DNA of 64,000 nucleotides, taken from positions 3,288,001 through 3,352,000 of the forward strand of contig OX485809.1 in the NCBI GenBank assembly GCA_950295325.1, in the 5' to 3' direction. This stretch comes from Polytrichum commune. Lineage: Eukaryota; Streptophyta; Polytrichopsida; Polytrichales; Polytrichaceae. How positions within the stretch are numbered: position 1 is the first letter of the stretch; each line of letters starts with the position of its first letter. The notes below the pieces were generated by a model. The model did no database searches and was not told the origin of the DNA. It saw nothing but the letters and a program-made list of their open reading frames with translations. Positions 23,201 to 35,199 of this stretch are shown in pieces. Made by a program: the position numbers and the translations under genes.

Positions 23201-26200
23201 AACACTGGGTTTTTCATACCACTGCCATATGTCACTTAATGGAATACCAAACAATTGACATGAACACATCTTCTGGACGCTTCTCCCATCTCTGCTCATA
23301 GAACAGTTACATGAGGAAGAGCTTGGTTGCAGAAGACAAGTCTCTTTGAACTCTGTAGGAATTGGATTAATAGCTGGTGTTACTGCACACAATACCCTTT
23401 CAAAATCAGCTAGTGGAGCACCAAATGCAACGGCTGCACCTTCCGACACTTCCCTACCCTTGCTTGAACATAAAAGTGCCTCGATCACTAGAAAATTCAA
23501 TTGTTGAGTAGCAGCATCAATCAATTTGTGTTTCTCCACAACCTTGCTAATCTCAGCTGATTGTGAGGACCTTGGTGCCGTGCTTGGATCCAAGCTATCA
23601 GTAACAGAACTCTGTGAAGGTAATACTTTCTCATTGTTGCCATTAAGTGCAGCTCCCTGTCTTGAAACAAAAGGAGCATCCCCATTTAGTGATGATGAAG
23701 ATTCATTTGAATCAACGATTAGCCTCAGAGTATGTGGTGGATGTTCACCAGTCACAGAAGCTTCTATACCTGTTAATGTTCTCACCTTTGCTTCATCAAC
23801 AACTGCTTCCAAAGGAACAGACTTAATAGGACTTGTTAGTGGCTCACTTGCAGCCTCACACAGAACCTTCAATGGTAGTGCATCCGCACTTCCTGATGCA
23901 TCATCCTTACCTCTACCAGTGGATCCACTGCAAGCAAAAGTAGGCTCTTTCTTTGCTTCATCGTGGAGACAACTTGTAGAGTCAGCCTGTATCGTGGAAC
24001 TCAAAGAGACAGGTGTTTCTGTCTCCTTCCCATCACTGCCTGAAGCTGGATTTTGAGGTTCAACTCCTGGTCTACGCTCTCTATTTCCAGGCAACTTCAG
24101 CACATTTGCAGGTCCCTTGTCAACAGGAACCCATTTCTGAATAGGGGCTGTGGAAAGTGCGCGTTCCTTGTCACCACCCAACTTCTCGGGCAGCCTCTTT
24201 TCATGCTCAGAAAGTACTGCTCGGCGGTTTCCTCTCCATCTCTGAGAAGTATCATCTTGATAAACTCGTGAATCTGAGACATGACCACTACCAACGCCAC
24301 CATTTGCATGATATCTTGCATGTGATGCTGACCCTGACAACGAATCTTGATGAAACCCATACTCTCTGCTCTCATAAAAATTGGACTCTCCTGAGTGACT
24401 ATATGGAGTAGAGGGTGCTGACCGTGTTCCAAAAGGGTGCAAGGCATCAGGGACATGAGAATCCTTGCTGTTTGGAGTTTGTTGTGAAAAATGAATAGGG
24501 CGCACACTCAAACACTTTGCGTTTCTTCCATTCCCAGAAAAATGTGAAACTTCAGAAGCACTTTTTGAAGAAACCGGTAGCTGCTCATCCGAACAATGGA
24601 GAGGATCCCTCTTCCGCCAAGTCGGCTTTGCTACTTCTTGAGTATGACTATTTCCTGCACTCCCAATGTTCCGATGTCTGTAGTGACCTCCATTCGTTGG
24701 CAGTGAACAAACAGGAGCAAGATTTACAAGATTCACCTCCCTAACACTTTGGTTTTGTCCAGACCTTGGCATTCCCCTCCTTGAGTACTGTTCTGAACTC
24801 CCAACTGCAAAGTCTTTTATAGTGGATCCTTCTGCAAGCGCATATCCATTACTATGGAGTCTATCATACGAATGATTTGAAAGGCTTCCACAAGTGCTCC
24901 CAACAGGTGCACCAAGACAAAGCACTTCATGCGGATCTGTGCCTAGGTTGCCCTCACCTGAATCACCGCTCCTTAGATGAGATGACTCAAAAATAAGTTC
25001 ATCTTCATGAGAATTCAGTTTCGGCTTCCATACACGATTGTTTTCTTTACCAATAATGTTTACAGGACTAGGCATTGTCATGCCATATCCATTTCCACTA
25101 TTTCCATTCTGAAAAGCATCACCAGAGGGTGTCCTCCGCACTCTATGGTCTAAAGGGGTACCACTGTACTTCCTCCTTTGTGGATAATCATCTGTCAAGA
25201 CGATGCCAGTCAGCAGGTTGCTTGCAAGATGCTTTTAGATTTATTGTTGGGGCGTAACAGAAGTTGACAAATTGATCTACCAACTAAGGAATCCAAGATG
25301 TCAGAAACTGAAAGTGAAGTTTGTAAGATTATTATATTCATCAATTCCTCAACACGATGCTCTCCAGAGATGTGACACTCCAGGAGCCAACCAGTGACAA
25401 ACAACATAATAGTCAATGGTCAACTCTTGTAAATGATACCAATATAATGCAGTCACACTATTTCTAGAGCCATCTGCGACATACCTGAGATGAGATCTCC
25501 ATTTCCGCTTGCCACAAACCCATGTCGTAGTTCAACATCTGGTGTGTTTCTTCTTTCTTTGTTCCCGTTTACCATGTTCTCATAATGCCAATCGATGTGA
25601 GATTCCCAACCTCCCCCACCACTAGCGGTGGTTCCACTTCCTCCAAACCCCCTGTTCCCACTCCCACCTGGAAAGATGACCAAAAACATCAATATGCAAT
25701 TCAGAACTAACAGCATATTGTTGAAAACCATGGGTCTTATTTAGTACTCTACTTTTACCAAAAATCCATTAAATCTTACACTAAGAGGCCTTACACTATG
25801 AAACCTTACACTATGAAACCTTACACTATGGCCAAAGGCAGTGACCATGAATTTGTGAGGACCCTTAAAACTCATCCAGGCCCGTGCAACAAAATTTTAA
25901 ATTTTAAATTGTGTGGTCACAGACCTTTAAGTTAGTGCAAAGACATATGCCACCACACTCTCACAAATGCTATTTCAAAACCATCCTATCCACATGGGTC
26001 CTTCTATACAATAAATTATAATAAATCGATGTGCTCCTTAGGCCCTCAAACTCTAGTGTGACATGAAGTGGGATGGTCTTGGCAATTTCGACCAATAAGG
26101 GATTTTAGATTCAAATGGTCACAGGCCCTCAAGCTCTAGTGTAAAGTAGGCCTTAGGAACGAACCGCCCACATTACATCAGCTATATAATCAATCAATAA

Positions 26201-29200
26201 AGTCAGGTTAACAAACAAGAAGCACACCTCCTGAAGCAAAACCTCCACCACCCTGACTTGTAAATCGTCCAGAGCTTTGGCTGGTACCTCCACCATTATT
26301 ATTCGAAGAAGGCCCTCGCCTCTCATCTAAACTCCTCCCCTGCCCTCTACCTGCAGATCCTTCAGGAGGCCCTCCTCCTACCCGACCATTTCTGCTGCCC
26401 CCGCCCCATGTATTCACTTTACAATCTCGAGCTCCCTCTCCATCACCATTACAAGTAGTTTTGTGTAGAGTTTGCCCACCTCTGACACTGAGTGAATCTA
26501 AAACTACTGAACTTCCAGGACATATCTTCCCATGATCATTGATAGGGTTCCTGGCTGCCACGGAATCAATCTGGGGGCTCTCATGAATAACAGGCCCATT
26601 GATGGGAAACCTCTCAAATCCCCCAGTAGATATATAGACATCCTTCAAGAAATTCAAAGAAGCAAGTCTGCCAGAGTTTGCACAGTAGGTGGCTGCTTTG
26701 TTCAGACCACATAAAAGAGACTTCTCAGCATCAGTTCTCCCATTCTGACATTGAAACAGAGTTTGCAAATTACCGTTTCCACTTAGGAAGCCCATCTGAG
26801 AAGATGGTTTCTCCAAAAAGGGTTCAGAGTCGAGGAGCTCACATGGACGTTTGACTCCCCAAGGTAGTGGAGACAAATTTCCGGAGATGGTGGCACTCTC
26901 TGAATCACAGCCAGATGAGGCCCCTTGTTGCCACTCACAACCAACAAGACTCGGCAAGTGAGACTGTCCTCCCATTTCTAAACAGGTCTCCTCTGGACAG
27001 GTAGTAATTTCTGTTACATTGATCATAACATGACTAGTCTGGTCATTACTTGGACCTTTGACCCTGCTCTTCTTAGTCCCACTTGTCAATTTCCCACATT
27101 TGGGAGATGCCAGGTCTATGTTCTCCAAAGAACCGCGTAATGTTGCTTCTTGCACCGGGGGGGGGACTTGAATCATCTTCACATCTGCAGAAAGAGAATT
27201 TTGTGAGTGTAGGTCCACAGCATCTGACCCCCCTACTGGAGATACAGCAGCATCGTCGTGAGTGAGTGTCTCACTGCTTTGCACCAAAGACTTTGTAGGT
27301 TTCTTCTTGGTCTTTTTCTTCTTCTTCTTCTTCAACTGTTTTCCTGAAGGGCCTTCTTTTGAGTCTTGAAGGGGATCAAGTTCACACACCCCACAAACAC
27401 TCTCTGTCTCTGCCAACACAGTTACAGGAGATTAGAAGCCACATGGTGACAAATGCCATAACATAGGAGTAATATCCTCTGTAAAACCAAGAAATTGATG
27501 AATATGTAGAGCAGCCAAGTGTGTAACACAACTGGGTGGCACTCCAGAGAGCACAACCGTGACACAGAGCCATGATTTCTTGGCAAGCCATGTGATGAAC
27601 GTAATGTGATAAACGGAGGTATGCTGAAAAAAATAAACCAACATAAAATATAGAGTCGCTAGAGATACAGCAGCTCCACAGAGGAGGCTTGGCCGCATTA
27701 TCTAACGAAGTCCAGAAGACATCATGAAACACACCTACAGGGGAGGGTGTACACGAAGATGAAACATGATCTTCAGATGTGGAAGGAGAAGATTGTTGCT
27801 CATTGAGCCAGTGTAATGAGGTTTCTGCTGCACGATCCACCGTATGAGAAGCGGGTATATGATTCAAAGACTTCACAGAATTAGACTGCTCCAACTGAGC
27901 CCTATGACTACTGGGACGCGCCTTTTCTGTGGAGTCAACATGAGTTGGCCAGGAAAATACTCCCAACTCCTTTTTTACTGCGTCCCGAATTTCCGGAGGT
28001 AATGTGACCACCGTCAGTAAGACACCCCTGCGACCAAAAATGGGGCTTAACAAAGCAAGAGAAGCACATTGTACATAAAACATGTTTAGTAAGAGCCACA
28101 TTTTGGGCCTAAACATTTTTGAAATGGGAACTCAAAGCCAAAAGAGTCACATTGGAGTTAGAGGTCACTCACTGCACAGTGTTTTCACGGGATACAACAG
28201 TGGTGAATTCCGAAGTCTGCACCCAAGAAGCCGCAACAATAATCAATCAAATGAATTAGACAACAAACCATTTACAGCTCAAGATCAATCTTAACTTCAC
28301 AAGAGCAAGAGAGTCAACTGTAGTCACCTGTTCTGAATTCATGATGTATAATAAAAGACAACTAACTAAATAAGGAAAAATCATCATCCCTCAATCCGCA
28401 CATATACCAAAGCAAGTTGCCACACACAGGCCCAACCAAGTAAACATCCTCCTCAGTAGTGCCACAGAGCCACTTCTTTATAGCGTTCAACAATTGCAGT
28501 AACACTACTTGATTTAGAAATGATCTCTCAAGATTGTGCACTTTATAAAGAACATTACATAGCCCTGAATTGCAAACTCAAAAAAAGACCATACTAGGGG
28601 AATAGAGAACCTTGCTAAAGTGTGTCAAATGGCGCTCTGGAGCTTTAAAAAGAGCATCTGTTAGCTTGTTGTCTGCAAACTGAGCATCTCGACCTGCTAT
28701 CCCCTTTCCTGTGCTTTGACTTTTTGATTTATGACGCATTTGTTGACCTCGCCTATACTGTACCTGCATGAAAATCAACCAAGTTGTATGTAAAGGTGCA
28801 AATACTAGAAAGATTTGATAGGCAACTCACTGACAATCTATGGCAAGATTTTCATCACATGGTACAGGAGCATATAAGAATCTGATAAAATGTAGTGGAC
28901 TATTAGGCACTTACAATTCAAAGATAAAATAGTTAGGTGTAGCTTCAAAGTCAACCTCAAATGGGACACAGGTAGTGCATTGCAAAGGATCTGAAGGCAA
29001 GACTTGTGACCTGTCAGAAATAAGACCCAAAATATGTAGCACAGGTCTTACAGTCTGTTGTTGCATGGACAGCTGAGTATGGAACTCTCCACCATTCATT
29101 CGATATTGAAAAACCAGTGCCTGTCCTCTTCCTTCAATACGACCAACGAGATCGATGCGGTAACTGCTTGTCTTATCAATCTGCAAAGAGCATATCAGAA

Positions 29201-32200
29201 CAAAGACCCTGAGCTCAACCCTTCCTCCTCCTCCCCCCCCCGCGTCCAAAAAAATTAAAAAAACTACATAGCCTACAATAACACAGGCACAAAAAGGGAA
29301 ACAATGATTCAAACCCATCAGCTCCTTGGTGGATAACTTGCAGATTCAATCGTTAAGAAACCAAAACCTCAATTATATATTGCCCCACATTCACAGAAAG
29401 TATCACCTAGTTGAGAAGTCAAAAGCATGACTACAAACCTCAATAGACAGATTTACGGGCTTTCTACTGCTTTTCGAGGAAAGTTCTTGCACACCCCGTT
29501 GCCAGGTTGCTGGAATCCACTTGTCAAAAGATAAGTAGAATACGTTGCATGGGACTGCAATGCAAGATAAAAACACCTTAACATGCTGAAAAAGGATCAA
29601 TTTGCCATTACTTGTAGAAAGCTGGGTCACAACCCTTGCATATTTGACTCTTGACTATACTTATGATCAAAAAACCATGTCTAACTAATCATAGCAAACC
29701 AAGGTCTGCAATCTAAAAGTCACAAGTGGACACAGCCAAGTGACCTGCTGACGCATAATAGGGTACCTGCGAACTTGCAGAAACAAAAGTCCACACAACA
29801 TGTAAAGGTACCATGGTGCAAGTAAAAATTCTCCAGACGAAACCTAGAGAGATACAACAGGTTAGATGTGCAATTCTAAGATTTGTGCCTAGATTAATGC
29901 CCATCACCTCCACCAGGAATGACGATTGCAGCTTGCAAACGCTTCCCATGGACATTAAGTCCCGAAATATTGATTTAGGTGCAGGTTTTGGACATACAAG
30001 TTACCATCCCCATTTGTTTTGTTCCGGTATGTAGTTAATTAAAAGGTTTAGTAAGGACACAAAAGCATGGAATGACTAGAAAGTCTACTCAGCCAATCAT
30101 CAACTTGTAAGGTCCAACTTCACTACAAATTCAACCCCTGAGCGCTAAGACTATACTTAATTGAGGGGCCTGCCAAAATAGAAGTATCCGAGACCCCAAT
30201 GTAACAAGTAGCTATTGAAAGAAAAAGAATTACGACAATCACAATAGATAGCACCACTGTAAGTGTAAAAACAATCTGCACACTGCAAGTCTTAGTTAGA
30301 CCAACTGCAAGTCTCATCACCCCAGGTTGACTTAGATTATCACAGATAGACAGTCAGACTTGAAATTATGACCAGAGGATCAGATGCTTGCATCCCACCA
30401 ATGTAACACTAATAAGTAATACATGAAGATGACAACTAAACAAACAGGCAAATCATCGTGGGAGAGAAAAGTAGACATACTTCCAATATTGCGAAGCTCT
30501 TGTGCTGCTTGACAATAAAGATTTGGAGTTGACTGCTCACTTTCAGCTTCAACCTGCATAACATGTGAACAAACATTTTCTTAAAATAGATCTCCTTGTA
30601 CATTATGCATGGATCCTAGAGATATGTGGTCCTTGAAAAAGCTTACAGCAAGAACCCTAGAACCACAACCTTTGTGCTTAGGATCAACCCGTTGAATATA
30701 ACGCCGCAACAAAAAAGATTTAACAGTCATCTCCATCCCAGTACAACAGACTACCAGAAACCTAAGGAAGAATAAACCCTTGGAAACATGGTATACACCT
30801 CCTATGCAAACCGGAGGTGGAGGAAAGGATACAACTACGATGGAAGTTCAGGTTGAGTTGCACTACTCCTAAATGACACTCTTGAAACTGATTGACACAG
30901 AGATAAGTCTTCCAAAAAGCTACAAGACCTGCACAACTTACAAGAGGATTCTCTAGTTTTCCCAGAATCACATCGTTACACCGCAGCAGCGCCTTCCATG
31001 TTTGGAGGTCTTGAATCAAGTCAGTTGCTCCCAAGCCCTTTCCACTAACACCACAAGTACTATCCTTGGGTCTTTGAGGTAGACCTTCTTCTTCCTCTTG
31101 ATTCCCTACCTTAAATGTAAGTCGTTGTTGCTGTAATGGTATCCCGTCTTTGCCCTGAAATCAGAGTATGCCCACTTTAACATCACATTTTCTAAGAAAG
31201 CACTGTGAGCTCCCAAGGTTCTGCCACCCACAGCACTACAACCCACAAAGTCAACCACTCAATCAAAAATGTCGACAAGACAATCTTCATCCACTTCTTT
31301 CACCAGCTTACAACCTGGTTTGAACTCCAGAGAGCTAGAAGAGAAGAGAAGGAGTAGCCAGTATTTTGAAAGAACACTAGGCCCAGATAGAGGGACCCTG
31401 TCTGCATTTCTGGCAGAGAAGGGCTGCATCCTCACCTGCCTCAGTGCTCTAGTCAGGTAGAGTGAAAGACAGAAAATAAGACCTGGATCTGTCGCTTCCA
31501 ATTTTCAACAAACGCTGCAGGGTCCAATAATACCTGCAAAACGGTAACACACTTAAAACGCGCAAGTTCCACATCTTTTGACATTCTAGAACTTCAAAAA
31601 TTACTTACGAGTTGGCTGGAATAAAAACAATCAGGTGTTGTTAAAAGATTGGCATATTTTTATTTCAACTAAAGGTGACGTTTGCCTAGAAAGCAATGAT
31701 TTAGAATAAAAGAAATTGTGAAATCGGTAGAAGCCACACCCACACTGAGGGGATGAAATTTATGAGCACTAAGTTGCAGGAGAAAATGGCAAGCAGCTGC
31801 GATACTTGCACTTTTGTATAAACTGCAGTAATATCTATCACGTACTCCTCACAGATAGATGAGGACACTTAGGCAATTTCAAATCTATCTAACGATGTGA
31901 AATTGCACACGAACTGCACAAAGCCTTGACCAGACCCAAACCCTAATTAATTATCATGCATGTTCCCCATAGGTTCTGGCTGACACCACAATTCAACCAC
32001 ATATCAACCGATACTTGAGATTGCATGTCACTGGCTTTTCATAGCAGGTGTGTCTGTGCACGGACCCTCCACGATGAACCCTTTCATCAAAATTGAGAAG
32101 CTAGCTGCTACTTTTAACCTGAAGGAGAAACATTCTTATGGTGTTCCAAGAATGTCTAAGAGGAGGAGAAAACAACCACATGCCATTTGGCTTCTTCAAC

Positions 32201-32835
32201 AAACGTAGTGCAACTACAAGCCATGAAGCACACAATTCGAAGCATAATGCTAAGTTTAAAGGCAAATGGCACAGTGGGGCTGAACTAGAAAAAAAGACAT
32301 CGTCAATCTTTGTGTCTCCCTCCAGCGAGAGAGAGGATAGGAATGAATGTGTGAGAATGCCGATTTCATTGTCATTCCATCATCCATCAGCCACCTTGGA
32401 AGTTCCGGTCACCAATTAAACCGTGATCAACTCAATTACAGATCCACAACCCACACAGGAGACACTCACTCCTGTACAATCATCAGCAATGCCATCTTAT
32501 ATGGATCCATCCCTGGCCACATTTCAGACTCTGAAGCAGTTGTACATTCAAGAGAATGTCATCCGGCATGCTGCACATCGGTTGCACACCGGTACTACAA
32601 GATACACATAAACCCGAATGGGAACCACCCTCCTCTATGTTCAAATGGCGACGCAGCCAGTGCCAGGGCTTTATCAATTTGGTTGTCAAATGCGAAGGCT
32701 TGAGGTTCAAATTCCGAGAATACACAGAGACACAAGCAAGCAAACAGAGCAGGAGCAGCAAGAATAGTAATAATAACTCACTGTGGATGACTTTGAGTGC
32801 GCCCACCACCGAGACTCCCCTTCCTGCTTGCCCAT
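20219..32835 (-). CDS. Large DUF789-domain protein, 17 exons, about 1826 aa
   Basis: Exons in transcript order: 32835-32782, 31533-31483, 31154-30942, 30730-30647, 30553-30481, 29554-29439, 29180-28915, 28752-28611, 28216-28173, 28027-27735, 27409-26228, 25667-25485, 25191-22911, 22407-22303, 22182-21993, 21224-21105, 20302-20219. All introns are GT-AG and every phase joins without a stop. The plant family DUF789 lies at about residues 1490-1826: ADFERVL..VTP, then FVPYLSGIQLY, FEFFEGDQPQHRQPF, DLHPASWFAVAWYPIYRI, FLTYHSL and the final HSDYEFFVSRRR. Its molecular function is unknown. Ahead of it are a Lys run (KKKKKKKTKKK, a likely nuclear signal), Gly/Arg-rich stretches and long Ser-rich disordered linkers. 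The first ~400 residues look folded but I do not recognise them. Common DUF789 proteins are about 300-450 aa, so this one is unusually long. Least certain: exon 1 and the acceptor at 30730. Confidence 0.85.
25784..26155. mobile_element. MITE-like inverted-repeat element in a DUF789 intron
   Basis: The left end 'aggccttacacta' is mirrored at the right by 'tagtgtaaagtaggcct'. Inside are tandem 'ctatgaaaccttacacta' units and phrases shared with the 3970 element ('gtgaccatgaa', 'tgtggtca', 'ccctcaag'). It lies within the intron between 25668 and 26227. Probably a member of the GGGCC-ended group with altered termini. Confidence 0.55.
31534..32781 (-). other. Intron 1 of the DUF789 gene
   Basis: Donor ACA|GTGAGT at 32781 and acceptor TTTGCAG|G at 31534, phase 0. 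It is the longest intron of the gene. A 7-base sequence at 31609-31615 is bracketed by a perfect acceptor and a GTAAGT donor, but including it would break the frame, so I left it out. Short ORFs on the plus strand here are shadows. Confidence 0.6.
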
Positions 32836-33720
32836 TAACCTTTTTCTCTCACCCTATCATGCTCCCCTCCTCTCCTCGCTTGCTCAAACCGCTTTCCCTC
32901 TTGATTCCAAACAGCCTGCCGCGCAAATCCACCTTCGGAGAACCTCAATGACGCTCAATTCAGCATTCGTAAACCCATTGTCGCCATGACCAATCCGCCC
33001 CCGCAGCTTCTTCTTCCAATCCTCCAATGACCTAGCCCCGGTTTCTGAAGCCCTCCCCCTGAGCAGTCCTCCGCATCAACAAGCCTGGTCACAACCTCCT
33101 TTCCTAATCCAATGATTCCTCCAGCTGTCGCCGCTGGATTGCCCAACTCTCTCCACACGAAAGCATCCACAACAGGCGACCCCTGCTTCCAGCTTCCAAA
33201 CACAACACACAACCCTAGCGGCCCTAAATCGCCACCCAAGGTGCTACTACCGCCTTCAACGAGGCTGCCACTTGATACGAATGCGCACAAATCCACGATT
33301 TCACAATTCCCCGATCACAACCGCGAGAAATGTCCTCCCGCACACACCTTCCCTGGAACTTGAATAATAATATTTACGCTCCGCGAACCCTGGCCCGATT
33401 GGCACTAAATCGGCGTCAGAAAATTCGAAATAAAATCGCACGAGGTCACCGACCTGCGTGGCTACCCGGCGCTCCGGCTCCTGCGAGCTTGCGAATTGCG
33501 ACGGCTGTGCGAAAATTGCAGCGAGTGCGAGGTGTTGTGAGCTCTTTCACGGTGCGGGGAAGACAAAAAGGGCCGAGGGTTAGGAAGCCAAGCGAAAGGC
33601 AGGCAGGCAGGGCCGGGCAGGGGGCAGGCCCGGGCAGGGCAGGTAACTTACTATTCTCCTGGGCAGCAGCCCGGTCAGGGTTTCACCATTCTTCCCTTTA
33701 TTAGGTCTCCCCCCCCCTCA
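32836..33720 (-). promoter_or_regulatory. GC-rich promoter and leader of the DUF789 gene
   Basis: GC content and CG density jump at about 33360-33660, just upstream of the predicted ATG at 32835 on the minus strand, and fall off sharply at 33720 where repeat DNA starts. A three-codon upstream ORF (ATG ATA GGG TGA) occupies 32849-32860, ending 13 bases before the main ATG. The minus-strand 113-codon ORF at 32955-33296 lies in the leader and is probably not coding, though an alternative first exon cannot be excluded. Confidence 0.5.
32849..32860 (-). promoter_or_regulatory. Minimal three-codon upstream ORF before the DUF789 start
   Basis: ATG at 32860 reads Met-Ile-Gly-stop and finishes 13 bases before the proposed main ATG. 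Very short upstream ORFs can reduce translation of the main frame; whether the transcript includes it depends on the start site. Confidence 0.4.
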
Positions 33721-33739
33721 GCCTGGGACGACCTAGACT

Positions 33740-34312
33740 ACATCGTTGATGGTGTTTAATTAGTGTCACGGACACACTATTTGTGAAGGCCTCAACTAGA
33801 TGCTTTGGAGGTCTCCAAGTATCATGTCCGCTATTTTGCCAATATGATACTATTCGTCAACATAAGCAACTTTTGTCAGTGGAATTTAATCTGCATTATG
33901 ACATTCAGAGCAGCACATTGGGATATACTTGAGGTGACAGTTGCAAAGCTCAGTATGCAAAGGGAAGATATTATTATTGAGTATACTAATGACAATTGTC
34001 ATGTGTTTACATTTTGGTATGCAAAAGAAAGATATTAGTAAGCGTACTTGAACACCAAGTGTCATGAGGTGACACTAATGATGAAGTTGTTGGTCATTAG
34101 TGTAACTGAACCTACGCCTCAAAATAGGGTAAGTGATATTATTAAGCATGTGACACTAATCCCATAAGTGATGTATGTAGTACCCTCCTTACTATGTATG
34201 TACTTATTAGTGTCAACTACCCTAAACATTTGGTTTAGTGTGGCCAACCATATTCGTCATCGACCCATATGAATGATCTTCTAATCACTACGTTTGTGTA
34301 CTAAATATTGTA
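33740..34312 (+). repeat. Dispersed repeat family R5, copy 1
   Basis: The order 'tgatggt..tt..tgtcacg', 'ctagatgc..tggaggtct', 'gtgacactaatgatgaagtt' and 'acactaatcccataag' is matched, diverged, by 46955-47420. The unit is at least 450 bases. The copies have the same orientation. Confidence 0.6.
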
Positions 34313-34560
34313 ATTTAGTGTCACCAATTCTATTTGTCTTGCTCAACACTAATTGTAAACCGCCCTGTAGTGTTGCTAACACTAAATGTAAACGTACGAT
34401 TATCGGTCATTCTTTGTGATAAATTTTTGGGCATCATGAATTTACAATGTTGCAATTACTATCACTTACTAAGTGATTTTTCACCCAAAATTCAATCATC
34501 CGTGACAATATTTCATTGCAAAAGTGTTAGGATGCATGATTAAAAATGGATAAACCAAAA
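34313..34560 (+). repeat. Dispersed repeat family R3, copy 2
   Basis: Shares 'tttagtgtcaccaattctat', 'cttgctcaacactaattgta' and 'tttacaatgttgcaa' with 16705-17000 and 56533-56690, and continues with the 'gtgacaat' / 'gttaggat' segment also found in copy 1. It directly follows family R5 copy 1, so the two may belong to one larger element. Confidence 0.65.
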
Positions 34561-34740
34561 GTAAGTTGGGATGGCAGTACTTGTGTTGTGTTCCATGCCT
34601 ATTTTGTGTATATGTTGTGTACCTAGTCTACTAGATTAAGACATACATTGATACTCATCCCACACTCATTCAATGTATTGACACTCTCACACTTTTTTGA
34701 TTGCCTCTTACCCCAATAACAAAATCCATAAAATGTGATC

Positions 34741-34757
34741 CCCCCCCCCCCCCCCCC
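34741..34757. repeat. Poly(C) tract
   Basis: Seventeen consecutive C. Similar G/C homopolymers occur at about 39831-39842, 42251-42260, 59243-59254 and 59488-59498, an unusual number for one 64-kb window. The exact lengths may be assembly-sensitive. Confidence 0.9.
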
Positions 34758-35199
34758 GAGCTTGCTATACAAATGAATAAACAAAATTATAAGATTTTGT
34801 AATACGATTTTGGCCCAAGATAATTTGCATGGGTATGGAGGCAACCCTAATCGCAGTAGGCATTGAAAATCCAATATGACCCCGGATATTAGGGTTTACC
34901 GATGAGTCATAGTTGCTCGCTCTCAAAGGAAAGTTGACACAACCTTCACTAATTGTGTCTAAAGGCAAGGCAAGGGAGCCATGCCGGGATAAGTGTTTCG
35001 CCATAATAATTATTACCAACCAAAAGGGCATTTATGGCGACTGCCCTCGTGGCACGCCCTCCAAGGCAAGCGAGACCTGACCCCGCCACCTGGAACGGGC
35101 TTTTGCACACGTGGAAGTCCATGAGTGGTCGGATTAGTGTGTGGATTTCACGGGGTCTGGTCCGAACACCAGTTTCTGGGTCCCACACCTTGTTGACTA

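Noticed and set aside
23526-24056. 176-codon plus ORF opposite the large DUF789 exon
   Set aside because: Antisense shadow of a long Ser-rich coding exon.
31609-31615. Seven-base micro-exon in DUF789 intron 1
   Set aside because: Acceptor and donor look good, but adding seven bases breaks the frame between exons 1 and 2.
32955-33296. 113-codon minus ORF as the first exon of the DUF789 gene
   Set aside because: It has no good donor, while the ATG at 32835 with GTGAGT at 32781 joins the next exon in phase. Kept only as an alternative.
33330-33704. 124-codon GC-rich plus ORF with Arg/Gly-rich sequence
   Set aside because: It lies on the opposite strand in the CpG-rich promoter of the DUF789 gene; long frames are expected in such composition and no domain is visible.
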